In this document: positions 1-5,572 of the stretch, piece after piece
Layout: each line of letters starts with the position of its first letter
How positions within the stretch are numbered: the first letter of the stretch is position 1
Assembly (NCBI GenBank): GCA_002299965.1
Contig: DBOM01000002.1
Location: 1 to 5,572, forward strand
DNA: 5,572 bases
Source: Caldiserica bacterium UBA646
Lineage (GTDB): Bacteria > Caldisericota > Caldisericia > Caldisericales > Caldisericaceae
Reading direction: 5' to 3'
Translations under genes and position numbers: made by a program
Notes under the pieces: model-generated
Told to the model about the DNA's origin: nothing
Database searches by the model: none
Seen by the model: the letters and a program-made list of their open reading frames with translations, nothing else

Positions 1-148
1 AAACATAGAAAGCTTACTTGACAACAAAGAGATTTACAATAAGATGTCACATGTAAAAAATCCTTTTGGAGATGGGAAATCCGGGAAAAGAATCGCAACC
101 ATAGTAAAAAACTTTTTAACAGAGGAGAACACATATGGAATACTTTGA
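1..148 (+). CDS. wecB: UDP-N-acetylglucosamine 2-epimerase (non-hydrolysing), C-terminal end only
   Basis: Only the last 48 codons are present; the first complete codon begins at base 2 and the TGA stop is at 146-148. The readable tail contains NPFGDGKSGKRIATIVKNFL, which matches the conserved C-terminal end of WecB/MnaA epimerases (an N-P-[FY]-G-D-G-x-[AS] signature followed by a final helix). Members of this family interconvert UDP-GlcNAc and UDP-ManNAc in the cytosol, feeding ManNAc-containing surface polymers such as teichoic-acid linkage units, enterobacterial common antigen or capsule. The usual family length is about 360-380 residues, so most of the gene lies upstream. Its end overlaps the start of murA by 14 nt in another frame, which suggests translational coupling. 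Both enzymes use UDP-GlcNAc. The catalytic residues are not in view, so the call rests on the tail motif alone. Confidence 0.85.
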   Translation, partial: NIESLLDNKEIYNKMSHVKNPFGDGKSGKRIATIVKNFLTEENTYGIL

Positions 149-1394
149 AATTGAAGGCGGTAGACCACTTAACGGTATTGTAAAAATTTCCGGAGCAAAA
201 AATGCAACGTTCCCCATCCTTTCGGCAGCTCTGCTGATAGACGGGAAAACGCGCATTAAAAAAGTCCCGGGAGTAATAGACGTAATAAATTTTATCAATA
301 TCCTGAAAGGATTAGGCGTTAAAATTGAAGAAAATAAAGGCGAGATTACGATAGACGCAACCGGAAATATAAAATCAAAAATAGACCATAAGAAAAACCA
401 TAACTTAAGAGGCACCCAAACACTGTTGGGAGCACTTATGGGAAGAAACAAAGAAGCAATACTCCCATCTCTGGGAGGATGCAATATTGGAGCGCGCCCG
501 ATAGACCTGCATCTTAAAGGACTAAAAGAATTGGGAACTACAATAAGCTGGAAAGGAGGATATCTTCGCGCAAAAGCAAAGAAACTTATAGGAAGCTCTA
601 TATACCTCGATTTCCCAAGTGTTGGAGCCACAGAAAATCTGATTATCGCAGCGACAAAAGCTGACGGCACTACAATATTAGAAAACACTGCAAGAGAGCC
701 TGAAATAGAAAATCTTATAGATTTCCTGAACAAAGCAGGCGCAAATATCCAGACCAAAAGACCAGGCGTCATATATATCAAAGGCGTGAAAAAGCTTCAT
801 CCTATAGATTTCACTCTCATCCCGGACCGCATAGAAGCAGCCACATATCTCATAATGGGAGCGATAACCCGCGGAGATATTACAATCAAAGATGTAAGAA
901 CACAAGATTTTGAACCGGTCATTATGAAATTAAAAGAAATGGGTGCAGAGATAGAAACAAATAATAATGAAGTACATCTATTTGCAGACGGAAGGTTCAA
1001 AAGCGTAAATATAAAAACGCTCCCCTTCCCAGGCTTTCCAACAGATGCCCAACCGCAAATAATGTCTCTTATGTCAGTATCAAAAGGAACAAGCATAATC
1101 ACAGAAACCATATTTGAAAACAGATTTAGAGCCGCAGAAGGACTGCAAAAAATGGGAGCATCCATACGAATAGAACACGATACAGCCATAGTAACAGGAA
1201 CAGAACGGCTAAACAGTGCAAATGTAACAGCCACGGATCTAAGAGGAGGAGCAGCTCTCATAACGGCAGCGCTTGCAGCAAAAGGAACAAGCAAAATACT
1301 TGACATTTCTCACGTCGACAGGGGATATGAAAAAATAGAAGAGAAAATAAAGAAATTGGGAGGTCATATTGAAAGAAAAAATGATAACATTTGA
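135..1394 (+). CDS. murA: UDP-N-acetylglucosamine 1-carboxyvinyltransferase (MurA)
   Basis: Full-length MurA, 419 residues, the same length as the E. coli enzyme. It transfers enolpyruvate from PEP to the 3'-OH of UDP-GlcNAc, the first committed step of peptidoglycan synthesis, in the cytosol. The fold is two inverted alpha/beta domains of the EPSP-synthase family. Visible signatures are SGAKNA with Lys22 and Asn23; the catalytic loop GGCNIGARPIDLH with Cys116 (E. coli Cys115) and Arg121; PTDAQPQ with Asp304 (E. coli Asp305, the general base); DLRGGAAL at 368-375; and HVDRGYE with Arg396 (E. coli Arg397). The loop is LGGC where most MurA have PGGC. Because the cysteine is kept, fosfomycin sensitivity at the target is expected (inference). 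The ATG at 135 has a Shine-Dalgarno AGAGGAG at 121-127, seven bases upstream. The 3' end overlaps dapF. Gram-positive genomes often carry two murA paralogues; which one this is cannot be told here. Confidence 0.97.
   Translation: MEYFEIEGGRPLNGIVKISGAKNATFPILSAALLIDGKTRIKKVPGVIDVINFINILKGLGVKIEENKGEITIDATGNIKSKIDHKKNHNLRGTQTLLGALMGRNKEAILPSLGGCNIGARPIDLHLKGLKELGTTISWKGGYLRAKAKKLIGSSIYLDFPSVGATENLIIAATKADGTTILENTAREPEIENLIDFLNKAGANIQTKRPGVIYIKGVKKLHPIDFTLIPDRIEAATYLIMGAITRGDITIKDVRTQDFEPVIMKLKEMGAEIETNNNEVHLFADGRFKSVNIKTLPFPGFPTDAQPQIMSLMSVSKGTSIITETIFENRFRAAEGLQKMGASIRIEHDTAIVTGTERLNSANVTATDLRGGAALITAALAAKGTSKILDISHVDRGYEKIEEKIKKLGGHIERKNDNI
1358..1363 (+). promoter_or_regulatory. Shine-Dalgarno site supporting a TTG start for dapF
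   Basis: GGGAGG lies inside the end of murA, five bases before a TTG codon at 1369 and 17 bases before the first ATG at 1381. Other genes in this window have strong purine-rich sites 6-7 bases before their starts. The spacing here therefore favours TTG, while the ATG has only a weak A-rich GAAAGAAAAA stretch in front of it. Confidence 0.55.
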
Positions 1395-2181
1395 AAAATA
1401 TCACGGTGCAGGAAATGATTTCATTATCATAGACGGGAGAAAATTTCCTCTAAAAGATCCTTGCTCAGCAGCAAAAGAACTTTGCAAAAGACATTTTTCT
1501 ATAGGAGCAGATGACGTTCTCTATCTTGAAGAAAGCAGTATTGCCGACATCAAAATGCACGTCTGTGAACCGGATGGAACAGAAGCAGATATGTGCGGCA
1601 ATGGAGTGCGATGTGTCGGAGCATACCTAATAAAAGAAAAGGATAGAGAAGTTACTATCGAAACATTAGCCGGAATAAAAAAAGTTTCAAAAAAAGACAA
1701 TCTATTCACCGTAGATATGGGAGAGATGCAGTCAATAAAAAAATTTATTGCTTCCGGACAAAACAAAATAATGGAAAATATGAAAATAAACGAAAAAACT
1801 TTTTATATAGTCTCATCCGGAGAGCCACATGCAGTAGCCTTCACACACAATTTAAAACAATTAGACATAGAGAAGGAAGCCCTGCCAATTGCACATAATT
1901 TTGAAGTTTTCCCAAAAGGAACTAACGTAGATTTTATAGAGAGACAAGGAAATGACATCAAAGTAAGAACCTTTGAAAGAGGCGTCTGGAACGAAACACT
2001 TGCCTGCGGTACGGGAGCTGTCGCATCTGCATTTGTTGCAAAATATCTATTCAGCATAAAAAACGGGATAAAAGTACAAATGGAAGGAGGGGAACTCTTT
2101 GTAACATTCGAAAACAAGAAAAGTTTCCTCACAGGTGAAGCCAAATTCGTATATAGGGGAGAAATAGGAGGCATCGAATGA
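1369..2181 (+). CDS. dapF: Diaminopimelate epimerase (DapF)
   Basis: DapF converts LL-diaminopimelate to meso-diaminopimelate without a cofactor, using a thiol pair as acid and base; the product goes to lysine and to peptidoglycan stems. Numbered from TTG 1369, the N-terminal motif YHGAGNDF is at 11-18, the first catalytic cysteine is Cys76 in DMCGNGVRC, GTNVDFIE is at 184-191, and ERGVWNETLACGTGA at 203-217 holds the second catalytic cysteine, Cys213. The two homologous half-domains are intact, and 270 residues (266 from the ATG) is typical. Family N-termini usually begin about two residues before the Phe of F-x-K-x-H-G, which fits ATG 1381, but the Shine-Dalgarno placement fits TTG 1369, used here; the difference is four residues (MKEK). 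Two positions that are usually substrate-binding Asn are Glu here (Glu67 in CEPDG, Glu152 in SGEPH). It overlaps murA by 26 nt and the next gene by ATGA, so it is probably translated with both. Confidence 0.94.
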   Translation: MKEKMITFEKYHGAGNDFIIIDGRKFPLKDPCSAAKELCKRHFSIGADDVLYLEESSIADIKMHVCEPDGTEADMCGNGVRCVGAYLIKEKDREVTIETLAGIKKVSKKDNLFTVDMGEMQSIKKFIASGQNKIMENMKINEKTFYIVSSGEPHAVAFTHNLKQLDIEKEALPIAHNFEVFPKGTNVDFIERQGNDIKVRTFERGVWNETLACGTGAVASAFVAKYLFSIKNGIKVQMEGGELFVTFENKKSFLTGEAKFVYRGEIGGIE

Positions 2182-4478
2182 AGAAATTGCTGATCTTATT
2201 TTTATCCATTGTTTTAGTGCTAACTCCACTGTACGCAAGAGCAGGAGAAGATATCAACTGGGATAATGTAAAAGATATAAACGGAGGCACCATAAACAGT
2301 ATAGCTCTTTCTCAAAATTTCAGTGCAGATAAAACAGTGTATGCTTCAACGGACACTGCTGTCTTTGTCTCAAGCGATACAGGAAAAACATGGGACAAAG
2401 TGCCATTTTCTTTCACGGAAGGAGCAAACATCGTCCTCATATCCAAAACTTTCCAGGAAAACGCTATCGTTTTAGGCACAAAAAACGGCGTTTATATCTC
2501 TGAAAATAAAGGAAAATACTGGCAGGTATTTAACCGGGGAATGAAAGAAAGCTATATAATAGATCTTGCCGAAGATTCGGAAGGAAACCTTTTTGCGCTT
2601 TCGTTCAACGGAACCATTATGCAAAGAAATGAAGACAGTGACTACTGGAAAACGGTAATGCAAATATACCCTGCAGCTACAACTATCACGGCATCTCAAA
2701 ATTACATCTATGCGGGATGCGAAGAAGGGACAATTTATAAAATAAACCCGTTAAGTAAAGAAAAGGAAGAAATAGCAAAAAACCTCACAGAAAGCCCCAT
2801 CTCAAAGCTTTTAGTACATAACGGCACGATATACGCATCTACATTTTACGACGGAATGTTTATAGGAAACAAAGGAGATTTTGCCCACGAGCTCAGTGAC
2901 ATAAAAATAAATGACTTTGCAATAGAAAATGGTAAAATTTTTGTTGCAACAATTGACAAAGGCCTTATGGTAAAAAACGGGGAGTGGAAAACAATATCAA
3001 AGTTAGACGACGTTGCCGTAAAATGTATGACAATTTCAAACAATTTTGCAACAGACAACACAATATTTATAGGAACAATAGGCAAAGGCATATTCCGTTC
3101 AAATGATGCCGGGGCAACGTTCACAAAGTCAAGCTACGGAATAACGGCTACATCTATCGTTACAGTCGGATTCTCCTCTACATATAGCACAGATGGCACC
3201 GTATTCGTAGGAACAAAAAACAACGGCCTATATGAATCAACCGACTTTGGCAAAACATTCAGCTATGTCCCGTCCTTCACGTCTCACTACAGCATTACAA
3301 GTATCTGCACGACAAATAACTTCACAGAAACACAAACCGTATATGTAGGAACAGAAGGAGACGGATTATTTTTATCAGGAGATAATGGAAAGACCTTTCA
3401 AAAACTAAATGTGCTACCGACACAGTACATCTCTGCTCTTTTTTATACAGATAACAGGACGTTCATTGTAGGAACAGGAAACAATGGAATTTTTACCGCA
3501 AAGATCCAGGATAGTTTCTTCACCCAATCAAATAACGGCATTTTACCCTTTGATATGAATATAATAAGCATAGCAGGAAGCGGAGACACAATCTTCATCG
3601 GAACAAACGGTGGAGGCCTGTACAAATCAACAAACTACGGCGAAAGCTGGGGCAAAATCGGAGACAGGGATATCCCGCCATACAGCATCTCCGATATCTC
3701 ACTGTCAAACAATTACGCCTCCGACCATACTCTTGTCGTGGGAACAACAGGATCGGGAATCTTTATCTCAAAAAACGGCGGACTGAATTTCGCAAACATA
3801 TCTGATGCACTTTTAAAAAACTACATGTGGGTAGACGGGGTACAGCTCTCTCCTAATTTCCCGGCAGACCACATCGTATTTGCAGGTTCCTGGGACGGTG
3901 TATATCTCAGCACTAATTCTGGCAATAACTGGAGCAATATCACGGGAAACAAAGATAACAGATACGTGTATAAAGTGTATTTCACCCCTGACTTTCAATA
4001 CAAAAAGAGCGGGGCACTGTATGTAGCAACTGAATCAGGCGGCCTTTATATCCTGAATCAGAAGGAAAAAACAATCATCGAACTTTGGCCGGACAATTCC
4101 TATATGACCGTAAACGGCGTGAACCAGGAAATAGATCCTGGCAGGGGCACTAAACCCGTTATTATCCCGGCATGGGGGAGAACAGTCGTGCCGATCAGAG
4201 CAATAGTTGAAGCACTGGGTGGAACAATCAGCTGGGAAGATGAGACAAGAAAAGTCACGATTAATTTTGAAACCACAACAATTGAGCTCTGGATAGACAA
4301 TCCAAAGGCGAAGGTAAACGGGACAGAAATATGGATAGATGCAGATAATCATAATGTAAAGCCGATTATAGTAAACGATAGAACAATGCTTCCCTTAAGG
4401 TTTGTCGCTGAAAATCTCGGTTGTGATGTCGGCTGGGACCCTGATACAAGGACGATAACGATTACATACGGAGGGTAG
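2178..4478 (+). CDS. Secreted tandem beta-propeller protein with C-terminal stalk (copper amine oxidase N-like) domain
   Basis: A 766-residue exported protein not matching any named gene I recognise. Residues 1-22 form a Sec signal peptide: MKK, a hydrophobic core at 4-18, and an A-R-A cleavage motif ending at 22. Residues about 43-627 contain 14 copies of a repeat of about 43 residues with the pattern hydrophobic pair, N-F-x-x-D-x-T-[VI]-[FY]-[VI]-G-T, G-[LI]-[FY]-x-S, then an Asp-box-like S-x-D-x-G-K-T-[WF]. These features resemble BNR/sortilin/YCF48-type propeller blades, and 14 units would make two seven-bladed propellers (inference). Residues about 633-766 are a duplicated 'copper amine oxidase N-terminal' stalk domain (IELW...VNG...R-[TM]-[VL]-[VL]-P-[IL]-R...GW/SW). 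That domain is not the catalytic part of amine oxidases and implies neither copper nor oxidase activity. There is no LPXTG motif or C-terminal membrane anchor. ATG 2178 overlaps the dapF stop by 4 nt, with AGGAGG at 2166-2171. Possible roles are surface adhesion, glycan binding or envelope assembly; GH74-like enzymes share the double-propeller shape, but no active site can be assigned. Confidence 0.85.
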   Translation: MKKLLILFLSIVLVLTPLYARAGEDINWDNVKDINGGTINSIALSQNFSADKTVYASTDTAVFVSSDTGKTWDKVPFSFTEGANIVLISKTFQENAIVLGTKNGVYISENKGKYWQVFNRGMKESYIIDLAEDSEGNLFALSFNGTIMQRNEDSDYWKTVMQIYPAATTITASQNYIYAGCEEGTIYKINPLSKEKEEIAKNLTESPISKLLVHNGTIYASTFYDGMFIGNKGDFAHELSDIKINDFAIENGKIFVATIDKGLMVKNGEWKTISKLDDVAVKCMTISNNFATDNTIFIGTIGKGIFRSNDAGATFTKSSYGITATSIVTVGFSSTYSTDGTVFVGTKNNGLYESTDFGKTFSYVPSFTSHYSITSICTTNNFTETQTVYVGTEGDGLFLSGDNGKTFQKLNVLPTQYISALFYTDNRTFIVGTGNNGIFTAKIQDSFFTQSNNGILPFDMNIISIAGSGDTIFIGTNGGGLYKSTNYGESWGKIGDRDIPPYSISDISLSNNYASDHTLVVGTTGSGIFISKNGGLNFANISDALLKNYMWVDGVQLSPNFPADHIVFAGSWDGVYLSTNSGNNWSNITGNKDNRYVYKVYFTPDFQYKKSGALYVATESGGLYILNQKEKTIIELWPDNSYMTVNGVNQEIDPGRGTKPVIIPAWGRTVVPIRAIVEALGGTISWEDETRKVTINFETTTIELWIDNPKAKVNGTEIWIDADNHNVKPIIVNDRTMLPLRFVAENLGCDVGWDPDTRTITITYGG
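2304..4058 (+). repeat. Fourteen protein-level propeller-blade repeats of about 43 residues
   Basis: Repeat units begin near residues 43, 86, 129, 170, 210, 245, 284, 329, 376, 419, 463, 507, 556 and 600 of the 766-residue protein, so spacing is 35-49 residues. Units 1, 2, 7, 8, 9, 11, 12 and 13 keep an Asp-box-like end, for example SSDTGKTW at 65-72, STDFGKTF at 354-361 and STNYGESW at 485-492. Units 3-6, 10 and 14 keep the strand pattern (such as IYAG or FIVGT followed by GI[FY]) but have lost it. The copies are diverged, which suggests old duplication rather than recent slippage. Unit limits were set by eye. Confidence 0.75.
4074..4466 (+). repeat. Tandem duplication of the stalk-domain unit at the protein C-terminus
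   Basis: Residues about 633-696 and 701-763 of the upstream-starting 766-residue protein align with each other. Both begin T-I-x-E-L-W-x-D-N or close to it, continue with V-N-G, then a K-P-[VI]-I stretch, R-T-[VM]-[VL]-P-[IL]-R-[AF]-[IV], a short helix ending in L-G-[GC], and a strand with [SG]-W-[ED]-x-[ED]-T-R-x-[VI]-T-I. This two-part pattern is usual for the Cu_amine_oxidN1 (stalk) family found at the ends of surface proteins in low-GC anaerobes. Confidence 0.8.
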
Positions 4479-4481
4479 GAG
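4477..4481 (+). promoter_or_regulatory. Shine-Dalgarno site overlapping the preceding stop codon
   Basis: AGGAG begins inside the TAG stop (4476-4478) of the propeller gene and sits six bases before the ATG at 4488. A ribosome terminating on the upstream gene would be positioned over this site, so the two genes are probably translationally linked. It also supports ATG 4488 as the start. Confidence 0.7.
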
Positions 4482-4487
4482 AAGAAA

Positions 4488-5477
4488 ATGAAAAAAAGAA
4501 AAATATTAATATCAATAATTTTAAGTGCCTTACTGATACTTGCTTCCTTTACTCCGCTGATCGGAAGAAGTTTGCCTTACGAAAACGCTCCCGAGCTTAT
4601 AATAGAAGTTTTTTCAGGAACAACGCCAATCATCAAAGCGATACAAAACGCAAAAGAATCCATATACCTTGAGATATACGGATTTACGCACTTTGGCATT
4701 GCAGAAGAATTAGGCAATGCAGAGCTAAGAGGAGTAGACGTCAAAGTAATGATGGAAAAAAGTCCCGTAGGCGCAGATTCAGAAAATTGGGACGTAAAAA
4801 CCAAGCTTATGCACTACGGAATACCTGTAAAATGGTCTAACCCGGAATATTTCCTCACGCACGCAAAATTTATGGTGATAGACGGGAAAGAAGCAATGGT
4901 ACTCACGGGGAACTTCACTCACAGCTTTGTTCATAAAAACAGGGAATTTGGCATTATTGTAAAAGATGCTGCAAAAGTAGAAAAGATAAAAGAAATATTC
5001 GAAAAAGATTGGAACCGGGAAACATTAACAGAAAACAGCAACCCAGAGATTGTACTGAGCCCGATAGACGGAAGAGAAAAAATAATAAATCTTTTAAACA
5101 GCTCGACAAGCTCTATCGATATATGGCAACAGTCAGTGCAGGACGATGAAATAATAGAAACCCTCAAAGCAAAAATTGCAGAAGGCGTAACCGTAAGGAT
5201 AATTATACCTTCCCTGTACAGGGCAAGTGGCAACTCCACTGCCGTAAGCGAGTTAGGAACGAATAATATCCGCTCGCTCCTGGACCCGTACATCCATGCA
5301 AAATTAGTTATCATAGACAAGAAAAGCGCTTACATCGGCTCAAATAACTTCACCTCAACGTCACTGGACCAGAACAGAGAACTCGGCGTCATCGTAGACG
5401 ACCCGGAAATCTTAAACACGCTTAATATGCTCTTTGAAATAGAATGGAAACAAACAATTGACCCTTACGACTCATAA
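4488..5477 (+). CDS. Exported phospholipase D-superfamily protein with two HKD motifs
   Basis: A 329-residue protein with a positively charged start (MKKRK) and a hydrophobic stretch at about 6-25, either a signal peptide or an uncleaved membrane anchor; no clear A-x-A site is seen. Two PLDc domains follow. The first HKD motif has His125, Lys127 and Asp132 (HAKFMVID), followed by LTGN at 139-142 and NREFG at 151-155. The second has His270, Lys272 and Asp277 (HAKLVIID), followed by GSNN at 284-287 and NRELG at 296-300. In this family the two motifs form one active site, with a covalent phosphohistidine intermediate, acting on phosphodiesters: phospholipids (phospholipase D, cardiolipin synthase) or nucleic acids (Nuc, BfiI-type). 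The length is short for a typical cardiolipin synthase, and the two paired transmembrane helices common in bacterial Cls are absent, so the substrate cannot be assigned. An extracytoplasmic lipid-acting enzyme or nuclease are both open. It lies 9 nt after the propeller gene and is the last gene before the terminator. Confidence 0.88.
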   Translation: MKKRKILISIILSALLILASFTPLIGRSLPYENAPELIIEVFSGTTPIIKAIQNAKESIYLEIYGFTHFGIAEELGNAELRGVDVKVMMEKSPVGADSENWDVKTKLMHYGIPVKWSNPEYFLTHAKFMVIDGKEAMVLTGNFTHSFVHKNREFGIIVKDAAKVEKIKEIFEKDWNRETLTENSNPEIVLSPIDGREKIINLLNSSTSSIDIWQQSVQDDEIIETLKAKIAEGVTVRIIIPSLYRASGNSTAVSELGTNNIRSLLDPYIHAKLVIIDKKSAYIGSNNFTSTSLDQNRELGVIVDDPEILNTLNMLFEIEWKQTIDPYDS

Positions 5478-5502
5478 ATAATAACTCAACAAAAAATACA
5501 TT

Positions 5503-5530
5503 AAAGCAGGGCATTTGCCCTGCTTTTTTT
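5503..5530 (+). terminator. Rho-independent terminator of the operon
   Basis: A perfect 10-bp stem (AAAGCAGGGC, 5503-5512, with GCCCTGCTTT, 5517-5526) closes a four-base ATTT loop and runs into a T tract at 5524-5530. It starts 26 bases after the stop of the last gene. The stem and T run are those of a strong intrinsic terminator for + strand transcription. The A-rich bases before the stem are interrupted, so two-way use is possible but weaker. Confidence 0.93.
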
Positions 5531-5554
5531 GTCATTACGCTCTTTCCCCCAATG

Positions 5555-5572
5555 TGTCATTCCGGGCTTGGT
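5555..5572. repeat. Possible first arm of a dispersed palindromic repeat, cut by the window edge
   Basis: TGTCATTCCGGGCTTGGT resembles the start of intergenic palindromic repeats of the form GTCATTCCGGGCTTG...CCGGAAT that are scattered through many bacterial genomes. It sits directly after a terminator, a usual location for such elements. The expected second arm (CCGGAATGACA-like) would lie beyond base 5572. A shorter GTCATT also occurs at 5531-5536. With only one arm visible, the call is tentative. Confidence 0.35.

Noticed and set aside
116..781. A 221-codon open frame on the minus strand, opposite murA
   Set aside because: It lies wholly over a clear MurA coding region, its protein is low in recognisable motifs, and it looks like a by-product of + strand codon bias.
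797..1306. A 169-codon open frame on the minus strand inside murA
   Set aside because: Its hydrophobic Ser/Val-rich translation mirrors the MurA frame, and no SD or family motif supports it.
1803..2174. Minus-strand open frame inside dapF
   Set aside because: It is antisense to conserved DapF motifs including the second catalytic cysteine, with no independent coding evidence.
4035..4352. Minus-strand open frames opposite the stalk domain
   Set aside because: The + strand frame carries the conserved duplicated stalk motifs; the antisense Cys-rich translation has no family resemblance.
4074..4475. Calling the 766-residue protein a copper amine oxidase
   Set aside because: Only the N-terminal-like stalk domain is present. 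The catalytic domain with its topaquinone Tyr and copper-binding His residues is absent.
2178..4478. Assigning GH74 xyloglucanase or sialidase activity from the Asp-box propeller pattern
   Set aside because: Asp-box-like repeats occur in many non-enzymatic propellers, and no catalytic residue set could be identified by eye.
4488..5477. Naming the HKD protein cardiolipin synthase
   Set aside because: It lacks the paired N-terminal transmembrane helices and greater length usual for bacterial Cls, so only superfamily level is justified.
1..5572. CRISPR array, tRNA or rRNA gene, riboswitch, transposase or defence system
   Set aside because: The window is almost wholly filled by five identified genes; the only sizeable non-coding segment is 5478-5572, which holds the terminator and the possible repeat arm.

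Overview
The window is a tightly packed, one-direction gene cluster on the + strand of a bacterium: the tail of a UDP-GlcNAc 2-epimerase gene, murA, dapF, a large exported repeat protein, and an exported phospholipase D-superfamily protein, closed by a strong intrinsic terminator. Nearly every base is coding. Junctions are overlaps of 14, 26 (or 14), and 4 nt, then a 9-nt gap, which suggests one transcript with coupled translation. The promoter must lie upstream of the window, since no non-coding stretch is long enough to hold one before the terminator.

The organism makes peptidoglycan (MurA), probably of the meso-diaminopimelate type (DapF). The DNA is AT-rich by eye, with heavy use of ATA (Ile), AGA (Arg) and GGA (Gly) codons, a habit often seen in thermophilic or low-GC anaerobic bacteria. 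The C-terminal 'copper amine oxidase N-terminal-like' stalk domain in the 766-residue protein is most familiar from Firmicutes and some deep-branching thermophilic lineages. I infer a low-GC anaerobe of that kind and cannot name a genus or phylum with confidence.

Layout: bases 1-148 hold the C-terminus of a WecB/MnaA-type epimerase (UDP-GlcNAc to UDP-ManNAc); 135-1394 murA (first committed step of peptidoglycan synthesis, also from UDP-GlcNAc); 1369-2181 dapF (LL- to meso-DAP); 2178-4478 a secreted protein whose body reads as 14 beta-propeller blades of about 43 residues followed by a duplicated stalk domain; 4488-5477 a signal-anchored protein with two HKD motifs; 5503-5530 a terminator; 5531-5572 the start of the next non-coding region, ending in what may be one arm of a dispersed palindromic repeat.

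The first three genes form an envelope-precursor module: two enzymes draw on the UDP-GlcNAc pool and the third supplies the peptide cross-linking residue. The last two encode exported proteins of unknown role that probably act at or outside the cytoplasmic membrane. No mobile element, CRISPR array, RNA gene or defence system is visible. The parts most worth a second look are the 14-blade plus stalk architecture and the unusual substrate-pocket residues of DapF.
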